Shown piece after piece: positions 25,566-36,338 of a stretch of 64,000 nucleotides of DNA. How positions within the stretch are numbered: position 1 is the stretch's first letter; each line of letters begins with the position of its first letter. The notes below the pieces were generated by a model, which was not told the DNA's origin, ran no database searches, and saw nothing but the letters and a program-made list of their open reading frames with translations. The stretch is from the NCBI GenBank assembly GCA_963834515.1, contig CAWICB010000003.1:248001-312000 (forward strand), read 5' to 3'. The position numbers were made by a program, and so were the translations under genes. This stretch comes from RYN-230 sp963834515. Lineage in GTDB: Bacteria > Actinomycetota > Actinomycetes > Streptosporangiales > Streptosporangiaceae.

Positions 25566-26477
25566 ATGCCAACTCCGGACCCCGCTGCCATCCTGGACTG
25601 GTACGCCGCCCATCAGCGGGACCTGCCCTGGCGCCGCCCAGGCGCGACCCCGTGGGCCATCCTGGTCAGCGAGGTCATGCTGCAGCAGACGCCGGTCAGC
25701 CGAGTGCTGCCGGTGTATGCGGCCTGGCTGGCCCGCTGGCCGGCCCCGGCCGCGCTGGCCGCGGCGGCCCCGGGTGACGCGGTCCGGGAGTGGGGGCGGC
25801 TGGGCTATCCACGCCGGGCGCTCCGGCTGCACATGACCGCCCAGGCGCTGGTCGAGCGGCACGCCGGCCAGGTGCCCGCGTCGCTGGACGCGCTGCGGGC
25901 GCTGCCCGGTGTCGGCGCCTACACCGCGGCGGCCGTGGCCAGTTTCGCGTTCGGCCAGCGGCACGCGGTCCTCGACACCAACGTCCGCCGGGTGCTGGGC
26001 CGGGTGGTCAGCGGCCAGCGGCTGCCGCCGCCCGGCGCATCGGCCGCGGAACGCCGGCTGGCCGAGGCCCTGCTCCCGGAGCAGCCCGCGGTGGCCGCGC
26101 GGTGGTCGGTGGCGGTGATGGAACTCGGCGCGCTGGTCTGCACAGCGGCCCGGCCCGGGTGTGCCCGGTGCCCGGTGGCGGGCGACTGTGCCTGGCGGCT
26201 GGCCGGCCATCCGGCGGGCGGTGCCGCGCGGCGCAGCCAGCGATACGAGGGCACTGACCGGCAGTGCCGGGGGCGGCTGCTGGCCGTGCTCCGGTCGGCC
26301 AGCGAGCCGGTGCCCGCCGCGCAGCTGGATGCCGCCTGGCCGGAGCCGCGGCAGCGCAGCCGGGCCCTGGACAGCCTGGTGGCCGACGGGCTGGTCGACC
26401 CGCTGCCCGACGGCTGCTTCGCCCTCCCCGGAACCCGCCAGCGGGCCAGCACCCAGCCCGGGCGCGGAAAACACTGA
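25566..26477 (+). CDS. mutY: A/G-specific adenine DNA glycosylase
   Basis: It removes adenine mispaired with 8-oxoguanine. The 303-aa protein has the catalytic Glu in EVMLQQTPV, the helix-hairpin-helix ALPGVGAYTAAAV, the catalytic Asp in VLDTNVRRVLGR and the [4Fe-4S] cluster ligands C-x6-C-x2-C-x5-C (CTAARPGCARCPVAGDC). The C-terminal region is short, as in actinobacterial MutY, and lacks an obvious full NUDIX-like 8-oxoG domain. ATG 25566 follows GAGGATCGGGGGG. It ends convergently with clpC across a strong palindrome. Confidence 0.95.
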   Translation: MPTPDPAAILDWYAAHQRDLPWRRPGATPWAILVSEVMLQQTPVSRVLPVYAAWLARWPAPAALAAAAPGDAVREWGRLGYPRRALRLHMTAQALVERHAGQVPASLDALRALPGVGAYTAAAVASFAFGQRHAVLDTNVRRVLGRVVSGQRLPPPGASAAERRLAEALLPEQPAVAARWSVAVMELGALVCTAARPGCARCPVAGDCAWRLAGHPAGGAARRSQRYEGTDRQCRGRLLAVLRSASEPVPAAQLDAAWPEPRQRSRALDSLVADGLVDPLPDGCFALPGTRQRASTQPGRGKH

Positions 26478-26479
26478 GC

Positions 26480-26503
26480 GGCGGGCCCCCGCGGGGGCCC
26501 GCC
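26480..26503. terminator. 24-bp perfect palindrome between convergent mutY and clpC
   Basis: Perfect inverted repeat with arms GGCGGGCCCCCG / CGGGGGCCCGCC and no loop bases, placed 2 bp after the mutY stop and 25 bp after the clpC stop on the other strand. It suits a bidirectional hairpin terminator, without a T-tract. Confidence 0.7.
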
Positions 26504-26528
26504 GCCCGGTGCGCTGTGCGCCTGGCGC

Positions 26529-29075
<2,547 letters not shown>

Positions 29076-29676
29076 TCGCCTCGCTCCTCACAGAGCGGTC
29101 GGGGGGACCCTGGTGTCCGGTGCTCCCGGGGCCCGTCCCTTCCGCATGGTAGCCCGCATGCCGGACGATGTGCCGCGCGATATGCCGCACATGTGTGGAG
29201 AGTTCCCCGGCAGAAGGGCCTTCACCCCATCCAACCCCCGGCAAGGGGGCAGGTGTTCCCTGTACGCCGCAAGCGAACGCCCTGACCAGCACCGGCGTAC
29301 CTTCCGTAACACGGGACCGGGCGCCGCGGGGTTCACGGCCGGGCCGGCGGGGCAGACGGGCCCGGTGGCGCCTGGGGGCACCCAGCGCCTGGGGGGCACC
29401 GGAGCGTCTGGAGGGCAGCGCGCCCCCGGGTGAGGCGGCCGGGTCGCGGGCGCCGGGTGTGCGTCCCGGGTCCACCCGGCCGGGTGGTGCCGGGTGCGGT
29501 CCTGCACGGCCCGCCGGGCGAGACGATGGCCCGGGGAAAGCGCGGAGGCTGAGAATAAGCGGTCCACGGGACAGGAACGTCCCGGGAACAAGGCGCGGGA
29601 CCCGCACGAGTCCCGCGGCGCGGTCCGGTGCGAAACCGGTGCGCCCCGAGGCACGTGCGGGCCCCCGGCAGCAGCC
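29076..29676. other. 600-bp intergenic region between lsr2 and clpC
   Basis: No convincing gene on either strand; the open frames here have no family similarity and no SD. The part next to clpC (29080-29300) is its leader and promoter and holds the ClgR-like site. The part near lsr2 (29300-29660) is GC-rich with runs of CTGGGGG and may contain the lsr2 terminator, but no clear stem-loop stands out. Confidence 0.6.
29261..29278. promoter_or_regulatory. ClgR-type operator upstream of clpC
   Basis: TGTACGCCGCAAGCGAAC: half-sites GTACGC and GCGAAC around a 5-bp spacer. It agrees at all but one position with the consensus I recall for ClgR (WNNWCGCYNANRGCGWWS). ClgR activates clp genes in Streptomyces and Corynebacterium. 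It lies 186 bp upstream of the clpC start. Confidence 0.6.
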
Positions 29677-30009
29677 CTAGTGGGCGGCGTCGTACTCCTG
29701 AATGATGGTGGCAGGAATGCGGCCGCGCTCGCTCACCTTGTAGCCACGCTGTTTGGCCCAGGCCCTGATTTCCGAGCTGCGCTCCCGGCCCGGCCCGGTC
29801 CGCGCCCGGCGGCGCCGACCGCCACCGCCGCCACCGCTCGCCTTGCGCGCGTGGTCAACGTAGGGCGCAAACTCTTTGCGGAGCTTGCTTGCGTTTTCGG
29901 TACTGAGGTCGATCTCGTACATAGTGCCATCGAGACTGAAGGCCACGGTCTCGGTCGCCTCGCCCCCATCGAGGTCGTCAACCAGGAGTACCTGAACCTT
30001 TTGTGCCAT
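29677..30009 (-). CDS. lsr2: Lsr2 nucleoid-associated protein
   Basis: A 110-aa xenogeneic silencer specific to actinobacteria. The N-terminal dimerisation domain (MAQKVQVLLVDDLDGGEATE, VAFSLDGTMYEIDLS) is followed by a Gly/Arg linker and the C-terminal DNA-binding domain with SSEIRAWAKQRGYKVSERGR, whose RGR acts as an AT-hook-like minor-groove motif. ATG 30009 follows AAGGG. It binds AT-rich DNA; the AT-richer stretch just upstream (30040-30200) may be an autoregulatory target. Confidence 0.97.
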   Translation of the reverse strand: MAQKVQVLLVDDLDGGEATETVAFSLDGTMYEIDLSTENASKLRKEFAPYVDHARKASGGGGGGRRRRARTGPGRERSSEIRAWAKQRGYKVSERGRIPATIIQEYDAAH

Positions 30010-30254
30010 GGGTGCCAGCCCTTCCGCTGGAGCAAGTCTTTATAGGTTGCCAAAGATATACCATGAGTCGCTTGTGTTTGCCAATTCACACTAGCGGAAT
30101 CGCAGTGCAGTTCTCTGCGCAGCATGCGGCAGGCGGACTAGCCGGAAGATTGCTGTAACTCTCCGTAATCAAGCATGGATAGGGCAGCAGCAAAGAGCAG
30201 CGCCGATCTAAGCCGTGACTACTGGTGGAACCGGTGGAGTTCCAGAACGCCGGG

Positions 30255-30461
30255 CTAGCCTTCGCCACGATCGGGCGATGTGGCCGAGCCGGAACGCTCA
30301 GTGTGCGGAATCCCGCTGTCACCGGAAATATCATCCGCGTACTCGTCTTCAGCGGACTCCCGCTTGGGACCCAGCTGGTGCCGAAGGAAGATCCCGACCC
30401 CGATCAGGAACGCCACGCAGACAACCGCGGGCGGGGTCAGTGCGGCCAGGTCGCTGAGCAT
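30255..30461 (-). CDS. small single-pass membrane protein, 68 aa
   Basis: One N-terminal hydrophobic helix (PPAVVCVAFLIGVGIFL) followed by a basic stop-transfer (RHQLGPKR) and an acidic polar tail. ATG 30461 is preceded by GGAAAGGAG, a strong SD, which supports it as a real gene. No domain is recognised. It is divergent from the PHP-UvrD gene. The 245-bp spacers on each side show no other gene. Confidence 0.65.
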   Translation of the reverse strand: MLSDLAALTPPAVVCVAFLIGVGIFLRHQLGPKRESAEDEYADDISGDSGIPHTERSGSATSPDRGEG

Positions 30462-30706
30462 GGCACGCTCCTTTCCGGCCGCCCACTCGTTCGTCCAGCC
30501 AGTGCGGCATCAGGCTGGCTGTCACCGTGCCCGGGCTATCCGCCTGATCCCCGCTATGGTGATCAGGGCGAACCGCACTTATGTATTGTCGCGCATGGCC
30601 AAAGGCGCCCGGGCACCCCCTCCCGGCCGGCCGCCACATCCGCGTGCCGACCGGCGCGTTGCCCGAACGCGGCGCCCGGGGCCCGGCAGAGTGGCAGTAT
30701 CCCAGG

Positions 30707-33700
30707 ATGGTGGCCAGCGCAGCGCCGCCAGAAAGCAGCCCGCGACACCGGATGTTCCACGCCGACCTGCACGTTCACTCACGGTTCTCGCGCGCGTGCA
30801 GCAAGAACTGCGATATTCCGAGTCTGGCCTGGTGGGCGCGGCGCAAAGGGCTCACGGTCGTGGGCACCGGCGACTTCACCCACCCGGCCTGGGCGGAAGA
30901 GCTCCGGGCGACGCTGGAGCCCGCGGAACGGGGCCTGTTCGAGCTCCGCCCGGATCTGGCCCGCCGGCTGGGCCGGGACTCGCCACCGAGCTGCCCGCGG
31001 CCGGTGCGTTTCATGCTGTCCACCGAGATATCGACCATCTACCGGGCCGGCGATCGCACCCGTAAGGTGCATCACCTGCTGTATGCGCCGACACTGGACG
31101 CAGCCGCCACCATCACCGCCGCGCTGGCCAAGATCGGCAACCTGGCCTCAGACGGGCGCCCCATTCTTGGCCTGGACTCGCGGCACCTGCTCGACATCAC
31201 GCTGAACGCAGGCCCCGGATGCTATCTCGTGCCCGCTCATATCTGGACACCGTGGTTCGCGGTGCTGGGTTCCAAATCCGGTTTCGACTTCGTTGCTGAC
31301 TGTTACGGTGACCTGGCAGAACACGTGTTTGCGGTGGAGACGGGACTGTCCTCCGATCCGCCGATGAACTGGATGTGCTCTTCGCTGGACGGTTATCAGC
31401 TGGTCAGCAATTCGGATGCGCACTCACCCCCGATGCTCGGCCGTGAGGCGACCACGCTGGATACTGAACTCGACTACTTCGCGATCGAAGGCGCGCTGCG
31501 AACTGGGGCGGGACTGCACGGCACGATCAATTTCTTTCCCGAGGGCGGCCGCTACCACCTGGACGGTCACCGGAAGTGCGCAGTCCGGCTGGAACCGGAT
31601 GAGTCGGCGGCCTGCGGCGGGCTGTGCCCGCGGTGCGGCAAGCCATTAACCATAGGCGTGCTGAACCGGGTGACCGAGCTGGCTGACCGGCCGGCCGGAT
31701 ACCGGCCCCCGGGCGCGCCACATTCCACCAGCCTGGTGGCACTGCCGGAGGTCATCGGCGAGATCCTGGGCACGGGCGCTAAAAGCAAGAGGGTCACCGC
31801 CGAGGTGGACCGGCTGGTCGGCGCGCTGGGGCCAGAACTCGCGATTCTGCTCGAAGTGCCACTGGACGAGCTGCGCCGGGCCGGGGGCAGCCTGCTGGCT
31901 GAGGCCGTGTCCCGGCTGCGGGCCGGCGCGGCGCGCAGGGAAGCCGGCTACGACGGCGAGTACGGCGTCATCCGTCTGCTGGAGCCGGCCGACCTGGCCC
32001 GGGGCACGGCGCTCTTCGAGCTGCCCGACGGTGCTGGCCCGGGGAAACGACCCTCCGGGCCATCAGCGGCCAAGGCGGGACAGGCTGTGCGTGGGGCAGG
32101 GGCCGCGGCGCCGAGGCGGGGCGCGGCGCAGCCGTGTGCCCGCCGAGAAGCCGCTCGGCGCGAAGCGGCGATCGGGGGGGCCAGGGGGGTCGTCCCGCCG
32201 GACAGATACAGCGGCGATCGGGGGGGTCCGGGGGGTCGTCCCCCCGGGTCAGCGGCGGTCGAGGCGGGGCGCGCCGCAGGTGTGTTCCCGCCGAGCCGCC
32301 GTTCGGCGCGTAGCGGCGACCGGGGGGGTCCGGGGGGTCGTCCCCCCGGGCTAGCACTGGACCCAGAGCAGCGCGCGGCGGCGGAGGCGGCCGCGCCGCT
32401 CATGATCATCGCCGGCCCCGGGACCGGGAAGACCCGGACCCTGACGCACCGGATCGCGGCCGCCGTGGCCAGCGGCCAGGTTCGGCCGGAGCAATGCCTG
32501 GCGCTCACGTTCACCCGGCGGGCGGCCGAGGAGATGCGGCAGCGGCTGGCCACGCTGCTCGGCCGCCGGGCCGAACAGCTGACCGTGACCACGTTCCATG
32601 GGCTCGGGCTGATGCTGCTGCGCGAGCGGCCCGAGCTGGCCGGGCTGCCCGCGGACTTCACCGTGGCCGACGAGCAGGCCGTACTCGCCGTGGCGACCGA
32701 ACTGGCCGGCTCGCCGCGGGCCGGCCGGGCCTGGCTGGCCGCCGCGGCCGGCGACGACGCGCACCGGAACCAGGTGCGCCTGGCGCTGGCCGCGCGCGGG
32801 CTGGTCGATTTCGGCGGCCTGGTGGAACTGAGCGCCGAGATGCTGCGCCGGGCACCAACGGTGGCGGCCGGGCTGCGCGAACGGTGGCCGCAGCTCAGCG
32901 TGGACGAGTACCAGGACATCGACGCGGCCCAGTACGCGCTGCTCCGGTTGCTCGCCGGGGATGGTTCGGGGCTGACCGTGATCGGCGACCCGGACCAGGC
33001 CATCTACGGCTTCCGGGGCGCGGACGTGGGGTTCTTCCTGCGCTTCGCGGCGGACTACCCGGGCGCCCAGACGGTGACGCTGACCACCAACTACCGGTCA
33101 ACCCCGGGGATCGTGGCGGGCGCGGGGCAGGCCATCGCGCCGGCCACGCTGGTGCCCGGCCGAGTGCTCCGGCCCGCTGCGCCAGGCGGCGCCAGGGACG
33201 GCCAGCCGGAGACGATCACGTTTCACCAGGCGGCCGACCCGGCCAGCGAGGCGGCGTGGATCGCCGAGGCCATCGACCGGCTGCTCGGCGGGTCGTCGTT
33301 CCACTCACTGGACACCGGGCGGGCCGACGGGCACGGCCAGGACGGGATCGGGCTGGCCGACATCGCGGTGCTGTACCGGACCGGCGCGCAGGCCGCCGCG
33401 CTCGGCCAGGGGCTGACCCGGGCCGGCTTGCCGTTCCAGCGGGGGTCCCACGACCTGCTGGGGCAGCGGCCGGGAGTAGCCGAGATCGTCCGGGAAGTCC
33501 AGCCCTGTGACGCCGCCGGGCAGAGCGCACCCGACCTGCTGCGCGCCGCGGTCGCCCGGCTGGCCGCGATCGCGGACGGTGCCCGGATCAGCCCTGGGCC
33601 GGGCATCCAGCCGGACCGGGGCGGCCTGTCCGCCACCGACCTGCGGGCCGCGGGTGAGGTGCTGGCCCCGCTGGCCCGGCGCTGCGACCGCGACCTGACC

Positions 33701-34108
33701 CGGTTCTACACCGAGATCGCGCTGGGCGCCGAGGTGGACGCGCTGGATACGAGGGCCGACGCGATCAGCCTGCTCACCCTGCACGCGGCCAAGGGACTGG
33801 AGTTCGAGGTGGTGTTCCTGGCCGGCTGCGAGCGCGGCCTGCTGCCGCTGTGGTGGCCCGGCGCCAGCCCTGGGGCGGGCCCGGGAGCGGGTCCCGGCCC
33901 GGCCGAGGAGCGGCGGCTGCTGTTCGTCGGGATGACCAGGGCCCGGGCCCGGCTGCTGCTGAGCTGCGCGGCCCGCCGCAGCCGGCCAGGCGGCCCGGCT
34001 GAAGCCGGCCCGTCGCCGTTCCTGGCCGCCATCGACCCCGCCCTGCTGGACCGGTCCGCCCCACCGCGGGGCCGCCGCCCGGCCGCCCGCCAGCTCCGCC
34101 TGCTCTGA
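30707..34108 (+). CDS. fusion of a PHP phosphoesterase domain and a UvrD-like helicase
   Basis: 1133 aa. Residues 15-440: PHP domain (MFHADLHVHSRFSRACSKN, VGTGDFTHPAW, LVSNSDAHSP) with a zinc ribbon (CGGLCPRCGKPLTIG), as in the TIGR00375-type proteins. Residues about 442-551: a repeat-derived Gly/Arg/Pro linker. Residues 552-1133: superfamily 1A helicase with Walker A AGPGTGKTRTLTHRI, TFTRRAAEEM, VDEYQDIDAAQYALL, GDPDQAIYGFRG, TTNYRSTPGIV, LTLHAAKGLEFEVV and FVGMTRARARLLL. Metal-dependent phosphoesterase plus 3'-5' helicase suggests DNA repair, but no member is characterised to my knowledge. Start ATG 30707; ATG 30752 is possible. Confidence 0.88.
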   Translation: MVASAAPPESSPRHRMFHADLHVHSRFSRACSKNCDIPSLAWWARRKGLTVVGTGDFTHPAWAEELRATLEPAERGLFELRPDLARRLGRDSPPSCPRPVRFMLSTEISTIYRAGDRTRKVHHLLYAPTLDAAATITAALAKIGNLASDGRPILGLDSRHLLDITLNAGPGCYLVPAHIWTPWFAVLGSKSGFDFVADCYGDLAEHVFAVETGLSSDPPMNWMCSSLDGYQLVSNSDAHSPPMLGREATTLDTELDYFAIEGALRTGAGLHGTINFFPEGGRYHLDGHRKCAVRLEPDESAACGGLCPRCGKPLTIGVLNRVTELADRPAGYRPPGAPHSTSLVALPEVIGEILGTGAKSKRVTAEVDRLVGALGPELAILLEVPLDELRRAGGSLLAEAVSRLRAGAARREAGYDGEYGVIRLLEPADLARGTALFELPDGAGPGKRPSGPSAAKAGQAVRGAGAAAPRRGAAQPCARREAARREAAIGGARGVVPPDRYSGDRGGPGGRPPGSAAVEAGRAAGVFPPSRRSARSGDRGGPGGRPPGLALDPEQRAAAEAAAPLMIIAGPGTGKTRTLTHRIAAAVASGQVRPEQCLALTFTRRAAEEMRQRLATLLGRRAEQLTVTTFHGLGLMLLRERPELAGLPADFTVADEQAVLAVATELAGSPRAGRAWLAAAAGDDAHRNQVRLALAARGLVDFGGLVELSAEMLRRAPTVAAGLRERWPQLSVDEYQDIDAAQYALLRLLAGDGSGLTVIGDPDQAIYGFRGADVGFFLRFAADYPGAQTVTLTTNYRSTPGIVAGAGQAIAPATLVPGRVLRPAAPGGARDGQPETITFHQAADPASEAAWIAEAIDRLLGGSSFHSLDTGRADGHGQDGIGLADIAVLYRTGAQAAALGQGLTRAGLPFQRGSHDLLGQRPGVAEIVREVQPCDAAGQSAPDLLRAAVARLAAIADGARISPGPGIQPDRGGLSATDLRAAGEVLAPLARRCDRDLTRFYTEIALGAEVDALDTRADAISLLTLHAAKGLEFEVVFLAGCERGLLPLWWPGASPGAGPGAGPGPAEERRLLFVGMTRARARLLLSCAARRSRPGGPAEAGPSPFLAAIDPALLDRSAPPRGRRPAARQLRLL
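32031..32357 (+). repeat. palindromic repeat locus C, composite inside the PHP-UvrD gene
   Basis: 327 bp, exactly 109 codons, in frame. The left part (32031-32110) is a degenerate inverted copy beginning GTGCTGGCCCGGGG. It is followed by a direct copy (32113-32203), a 3' half copy (32211-32252) and a well-preserved copy (32261-32357) ending CCCCGGGCTAGCAC. The outer ends are a 14-bp inverted repeat with one mismatch. The translated 5' segment AAGVFPPSRRSA matches EGVFPPSQRSA of the disA copy. Confidence 0.88.
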
Positions 34109-34122
34109 CCGGGGCTAAGACA

Positions 34123-34172
34123 TCAGCGCGGTGCATTTGTGGTCACGGGTGACCGCAAATGCACCGCGCTGA
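34123..34172. terminator. 50-bp near-perfect inverted repeat between convergent genes
   Basis: Arms of 24 bases (34123-34146 and 34149-34172) with a single mismatch and a 2-base loop. Each arm contains GCGCGGTGCATTTG. It lies 14 bp past the helicase stop and 25 bp past the GNAT stop on the other strand. A bidirectional terminator is the simplest reading, but it is unusually long and less GC-rich than the hairpins elsewhere in the window, and lacks a T-tract. Confidence 0.6.
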
Positions 34173-34197
34173 CGACATGCGGGGTGGGAGATACGGA

Positions 34198-34701
34198 TTA
34201 CAGGTACAGGAGCATGCGGGTGTTGCCCAGGGTGTTCGGCTTGACCCGGTCCAGGTCGAGGAACTCGGCCACGCCCTCGTCGTAGGAGCGGAGCAGCTCC
34301 GCGTACACCTCGTGGGACACTGGCGTGCCCTCGATCTCGGTGAAGCCGTGCCGGGCGAAGAAGCCCACCTGGAACGTGAGCACGAAGACCCGCCGCACAC
34401 CAACCTGGCGGGCGCTGTCCAGCAGCGCTTCCACCAGACGGTGGCCGACGCCCTGCCCCTGGCAGCTCCGGTGCACCGCCACGGTCCGGATCTCGGCCAG
34501 GTCTTCCCACATCACGTGCAGCGCGCCGCAGCCGACTACCTGGTGATCGGCGCCATGCTCGGCCACCCAGAACTCGGGCACGTCCTCGTACAGCGTGACG
34601 GTGGCCTTGCGCAGCACCCGGCCAGATTCGACGTTGTCGGCGACCAGGGCGGCTATGGCCCGGACGTCGCCGGTGCGGGCCGGCCGGATCGTGTGCTCCA
34701 T
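34198..34701 (-). CDS. amino-acid N-acetyltransferase (ArgA-type GNAT)
   Basis: A 167-aa GNAT protein resembling the short actinobacterial N-acetylglutamate synthase (Rv2747 type). IRPARTGDVRAIAALV opens the fold; the acetyl-CoA site is TVAVHRSCQGQGVGHRLVEALL; QVGFFARHGFTEI and a C-terminal NTRMLLYL follow. If so, it makes N-acetylglutamate for arginine synthesis. No arg gene is adjacent, so the assignment rests on family likeness. ATG 34701 has AAGG upstream; GTG 34710 is possible. Confidence 0.8.
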   Translation of the reverse strand: MEHTIRPARTGDVRAIAALVADNVESGRVLRKATVTLYEDVPEFWVAEHGADHQVVGCGALHVMWEDLAEIRTVAVHRSCQGQGVGHRLVEALLDSARQVGVRRVFVLTFQVGFFARHGFTEIEGTPVSHEVYAELLRSYDEGVAEFLDLDRVKPNTLGNTRMLLYL

Positions 34702-34710
34702 CGCCCGCAC

Positions 34711-35108
34711 ACCTTAGCCCGTGCCCGGCACCGGCCAGCCCGGCTACGACGGGCCCGGCGGACCGGGCGACGGCCACCGCGGGCTGGGGCGGCCGCGTTA
34801 AATCACGGCCCGTTCAAGTACGTAGCGTTATGCAAACTCACGCATTGCTTATTGAATGCCAGTGTTCATCACGCCCCGATCACGATTCCGGACTAGTCCC
34901 GTTGATACTGCTGTTGAGCTGGGCAAATGCAGCCACCGCGACGGCCGGTTCGGGCCGGGCCGGGCGGGCCCGGCCGGCCGCCCGCCAATCGGCCGCCCCG
35001 GCCCTGGCGGCCAGGGAAAGATTCTGTCGTTCGGGTCACCGAGCGAGCCGTGATCCATTAATGTCCATCGCTGTCACCGTGCTACGGCCCGCGCCCTGGA
35101 CGCGGCAC
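34711..35108. other. 398-bp intergenic region without a visible gene
   Basis: Divergent spacer between the GNAT gene and the NlpC/P60 gene. It includes an AT-richer segment (34800-34925) likely to hold the NlpC promoter, then GC-rich inverted stretches (34950-35010). Short open frames on both strands have no SD or family similarity. Confidence 0.6.
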
Positions 35109-35258
35109 GGGACCGCCGAGTTCCTGGGCCCGCGGCGGCGGCCCCGGAAGCCGGGGACCCACGTTCCCGGGGTGAATCCGCTGCGGACACCCGTGAGCTG
35201 CCCGCAGCGGTAGGGCTCCCCTGGCCCGAACCCGTCAGCTAACCCGGCAGGCGGCTGA
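35109..35258 (+). ncRNA. c-di-AMP riboswitch (ydaO/yuaA type)
   Basis: The leader of the NlpC/P60 gene carries the conserved ydaO pattern as found in actinobacteria: GGGACCGCCGAG at the 5' side, GGGGUGAAUCCGC and CAGCGGUAGGGC in the middle, and CCGAACCCGUCAGCUAACC with GGCAGGCGG at the 3' side. The closing stem P1 pairs CCGCC (35113-35117) with GGCGG (35250-35254). The SD (GAGGAGAGGAG) follows directly. In Streptomyces such elements control rpfA and cell-wall hydrolases, where c-di-AMP reduces expression. Confidence 0.87.
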
Positions 35259-35272
35259 GGAGAGGAGAGCAC

Positions 35273-36316
35273 GTGAAGCGCTTGCCCGGAGCCGGGCTCG
35301 CGGCCAGCCGCGCGAGGCCGAGCAAGTTCCGGCGCGTCCTGTGGCGGCGCGCCGCCGTGGCCGGTACTGCGGCCGTGCTGGCCACCGTCATCGCACCCGG
35401 CGCGGCGAGCTTCGCGGCCAGCAGCCGCCCGCAGCCCAGCCTGGCCAGCCTGGTCGCCCAGGCCAAGCAGCTCGGGCATCAGATCGACGTGCTGAGCGAG
35501 CAGTACGACGGGCTGCGCATCCAGCTCACCGAGGCCCGCTCGGAAGCCAAGACCGCGCTGACCACGTACCAGCAGGACGCCACCCGGCTCGTCTCGGGCC
35601 AGGCCGCCATCGGCCAGCTGGCCGCGGAAAGCTACATGAACGGCGGGATGGCCTCCCCGCTGCAGGTGCTCACCACCAACAACACCGGGACGCTGCTCAG
35701 CCGGGTGTCGATCATGCAGCAGCTGCAGCTGGAGAATGGGGACCGGGTCACCGAGCTGTCCACCGCCGAGGCGACCGCCGAGCGGGCCCATGACACCGCC
35801 GTCCAGCAGGCTAAGCGGGTGACCGCGCTGTCCGCCCAGATGGGCAAGGAGAAGCAGGTCATCCAGGGCAAGGTCAACCGGCTGAACAGCGCCGCGTTCA
35901 GCCAGGCGCTGGCCGTCTTCCAGAAGACCGGGAGCTACCCCAACCTGCACCTGCCCACGGCCAACACAGTCGGCGAGGAGGCGCTGCAGTACGCGCTGAC
36001 CCGGCGGGGCGACCCATACGTGTGGGGCGCGGCGGGGCCGGGCGAGTTCGACTGCTCCGGCCTGGTCATGTGGGCGTATGAGCAGGTCGGCATCAGCCTG
36101 CCGCACTACACCGGTTCACAGTGGAACATGGGCCAGCACATCTCACGGAGCCAGCTGGAGCCAGGCGACCTGGTGTTCTTCTTCCCCGACATCAGCCACG
36201 TCGGGATGTACGTCGGGGACGGCCTGATGCTGGACGCGCCGCAGACCGGGCAGGACGTGCAGATCCAGCCCATCTTCTGGGACGAGTACGTGGGCGCGGT
36301 CCGCATCGTGGCCTGA
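35273..36316 (+). CDS. secreted NlpC/P60 peptidoglycan hydrolase
   Basis: 347 aa. An N-terminal basic region and hydrophobic segment (AAVAGTAAVLATVIAPGAASFA) form a signal peptide. Residues about 60-210 form a long coiled coil (LASLVAQAKQLGHQIDVLSEQ, RVTALSAQMGKEKQVIQGKV). The C-terminal NlpC/P60 domain has the catalytic FDCSGLVMWAYEQVG (Cys), SHVGMYVGDG (His) and the YVWGAAGPGEFDC entry. It resembles RipA-type endopeptidases that cut D-Glu-diaminopimelate bonds. GTG 35273 follows GAGGAGAGGAG. It lies directly behind a ydaO-type riboswitch. Confidence 0.93.
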   Translation: MKRLPGAGLAASRARPSKFRRVLWRRAAVAGTAAVLATVIAPGAASFAASSRPQPSLASLVAQAKQLGHQIDVLSEQYDGLRIQLTEARSEAKTALTTYQQDATRLVSGQAAIGQLAAESYMNGGMASPLQVLTTNNTGTLLSRVSIMQQLQLENGDRVTELSTAEATAERAHDTAVQQAKRVTALSAQMGKEKQVIQGKVNRLNSAAFSQALAVFQKTGSYPNLHLPTANTVGEEALQYALTRRGDPYVWGAAGPGEFDCSGLVMWAYEQVGISLPHYTGSQWNMGQHISRSQLEPGDLVFFFPDISHVGMYVGDGLMLDAPQTGQDVQIQPIFWDEYVGAVRIVA

Positions 36317-36338
36317 CCGGCGGCCGCGGTCCGGCCCG

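Noticed and set aside
29076..29676. Overlapping open frames between lsr2 and clpC
   Set aside because: Present on both strands with Arg/Gly/Pro-rich content typical of random GC-rich frames.
34711..35108. Short open frames in the spacer before the c-di-AMP riboswitch
   Set aside because: No SD, no family likeness, and they run into the riboswitch in several frames.
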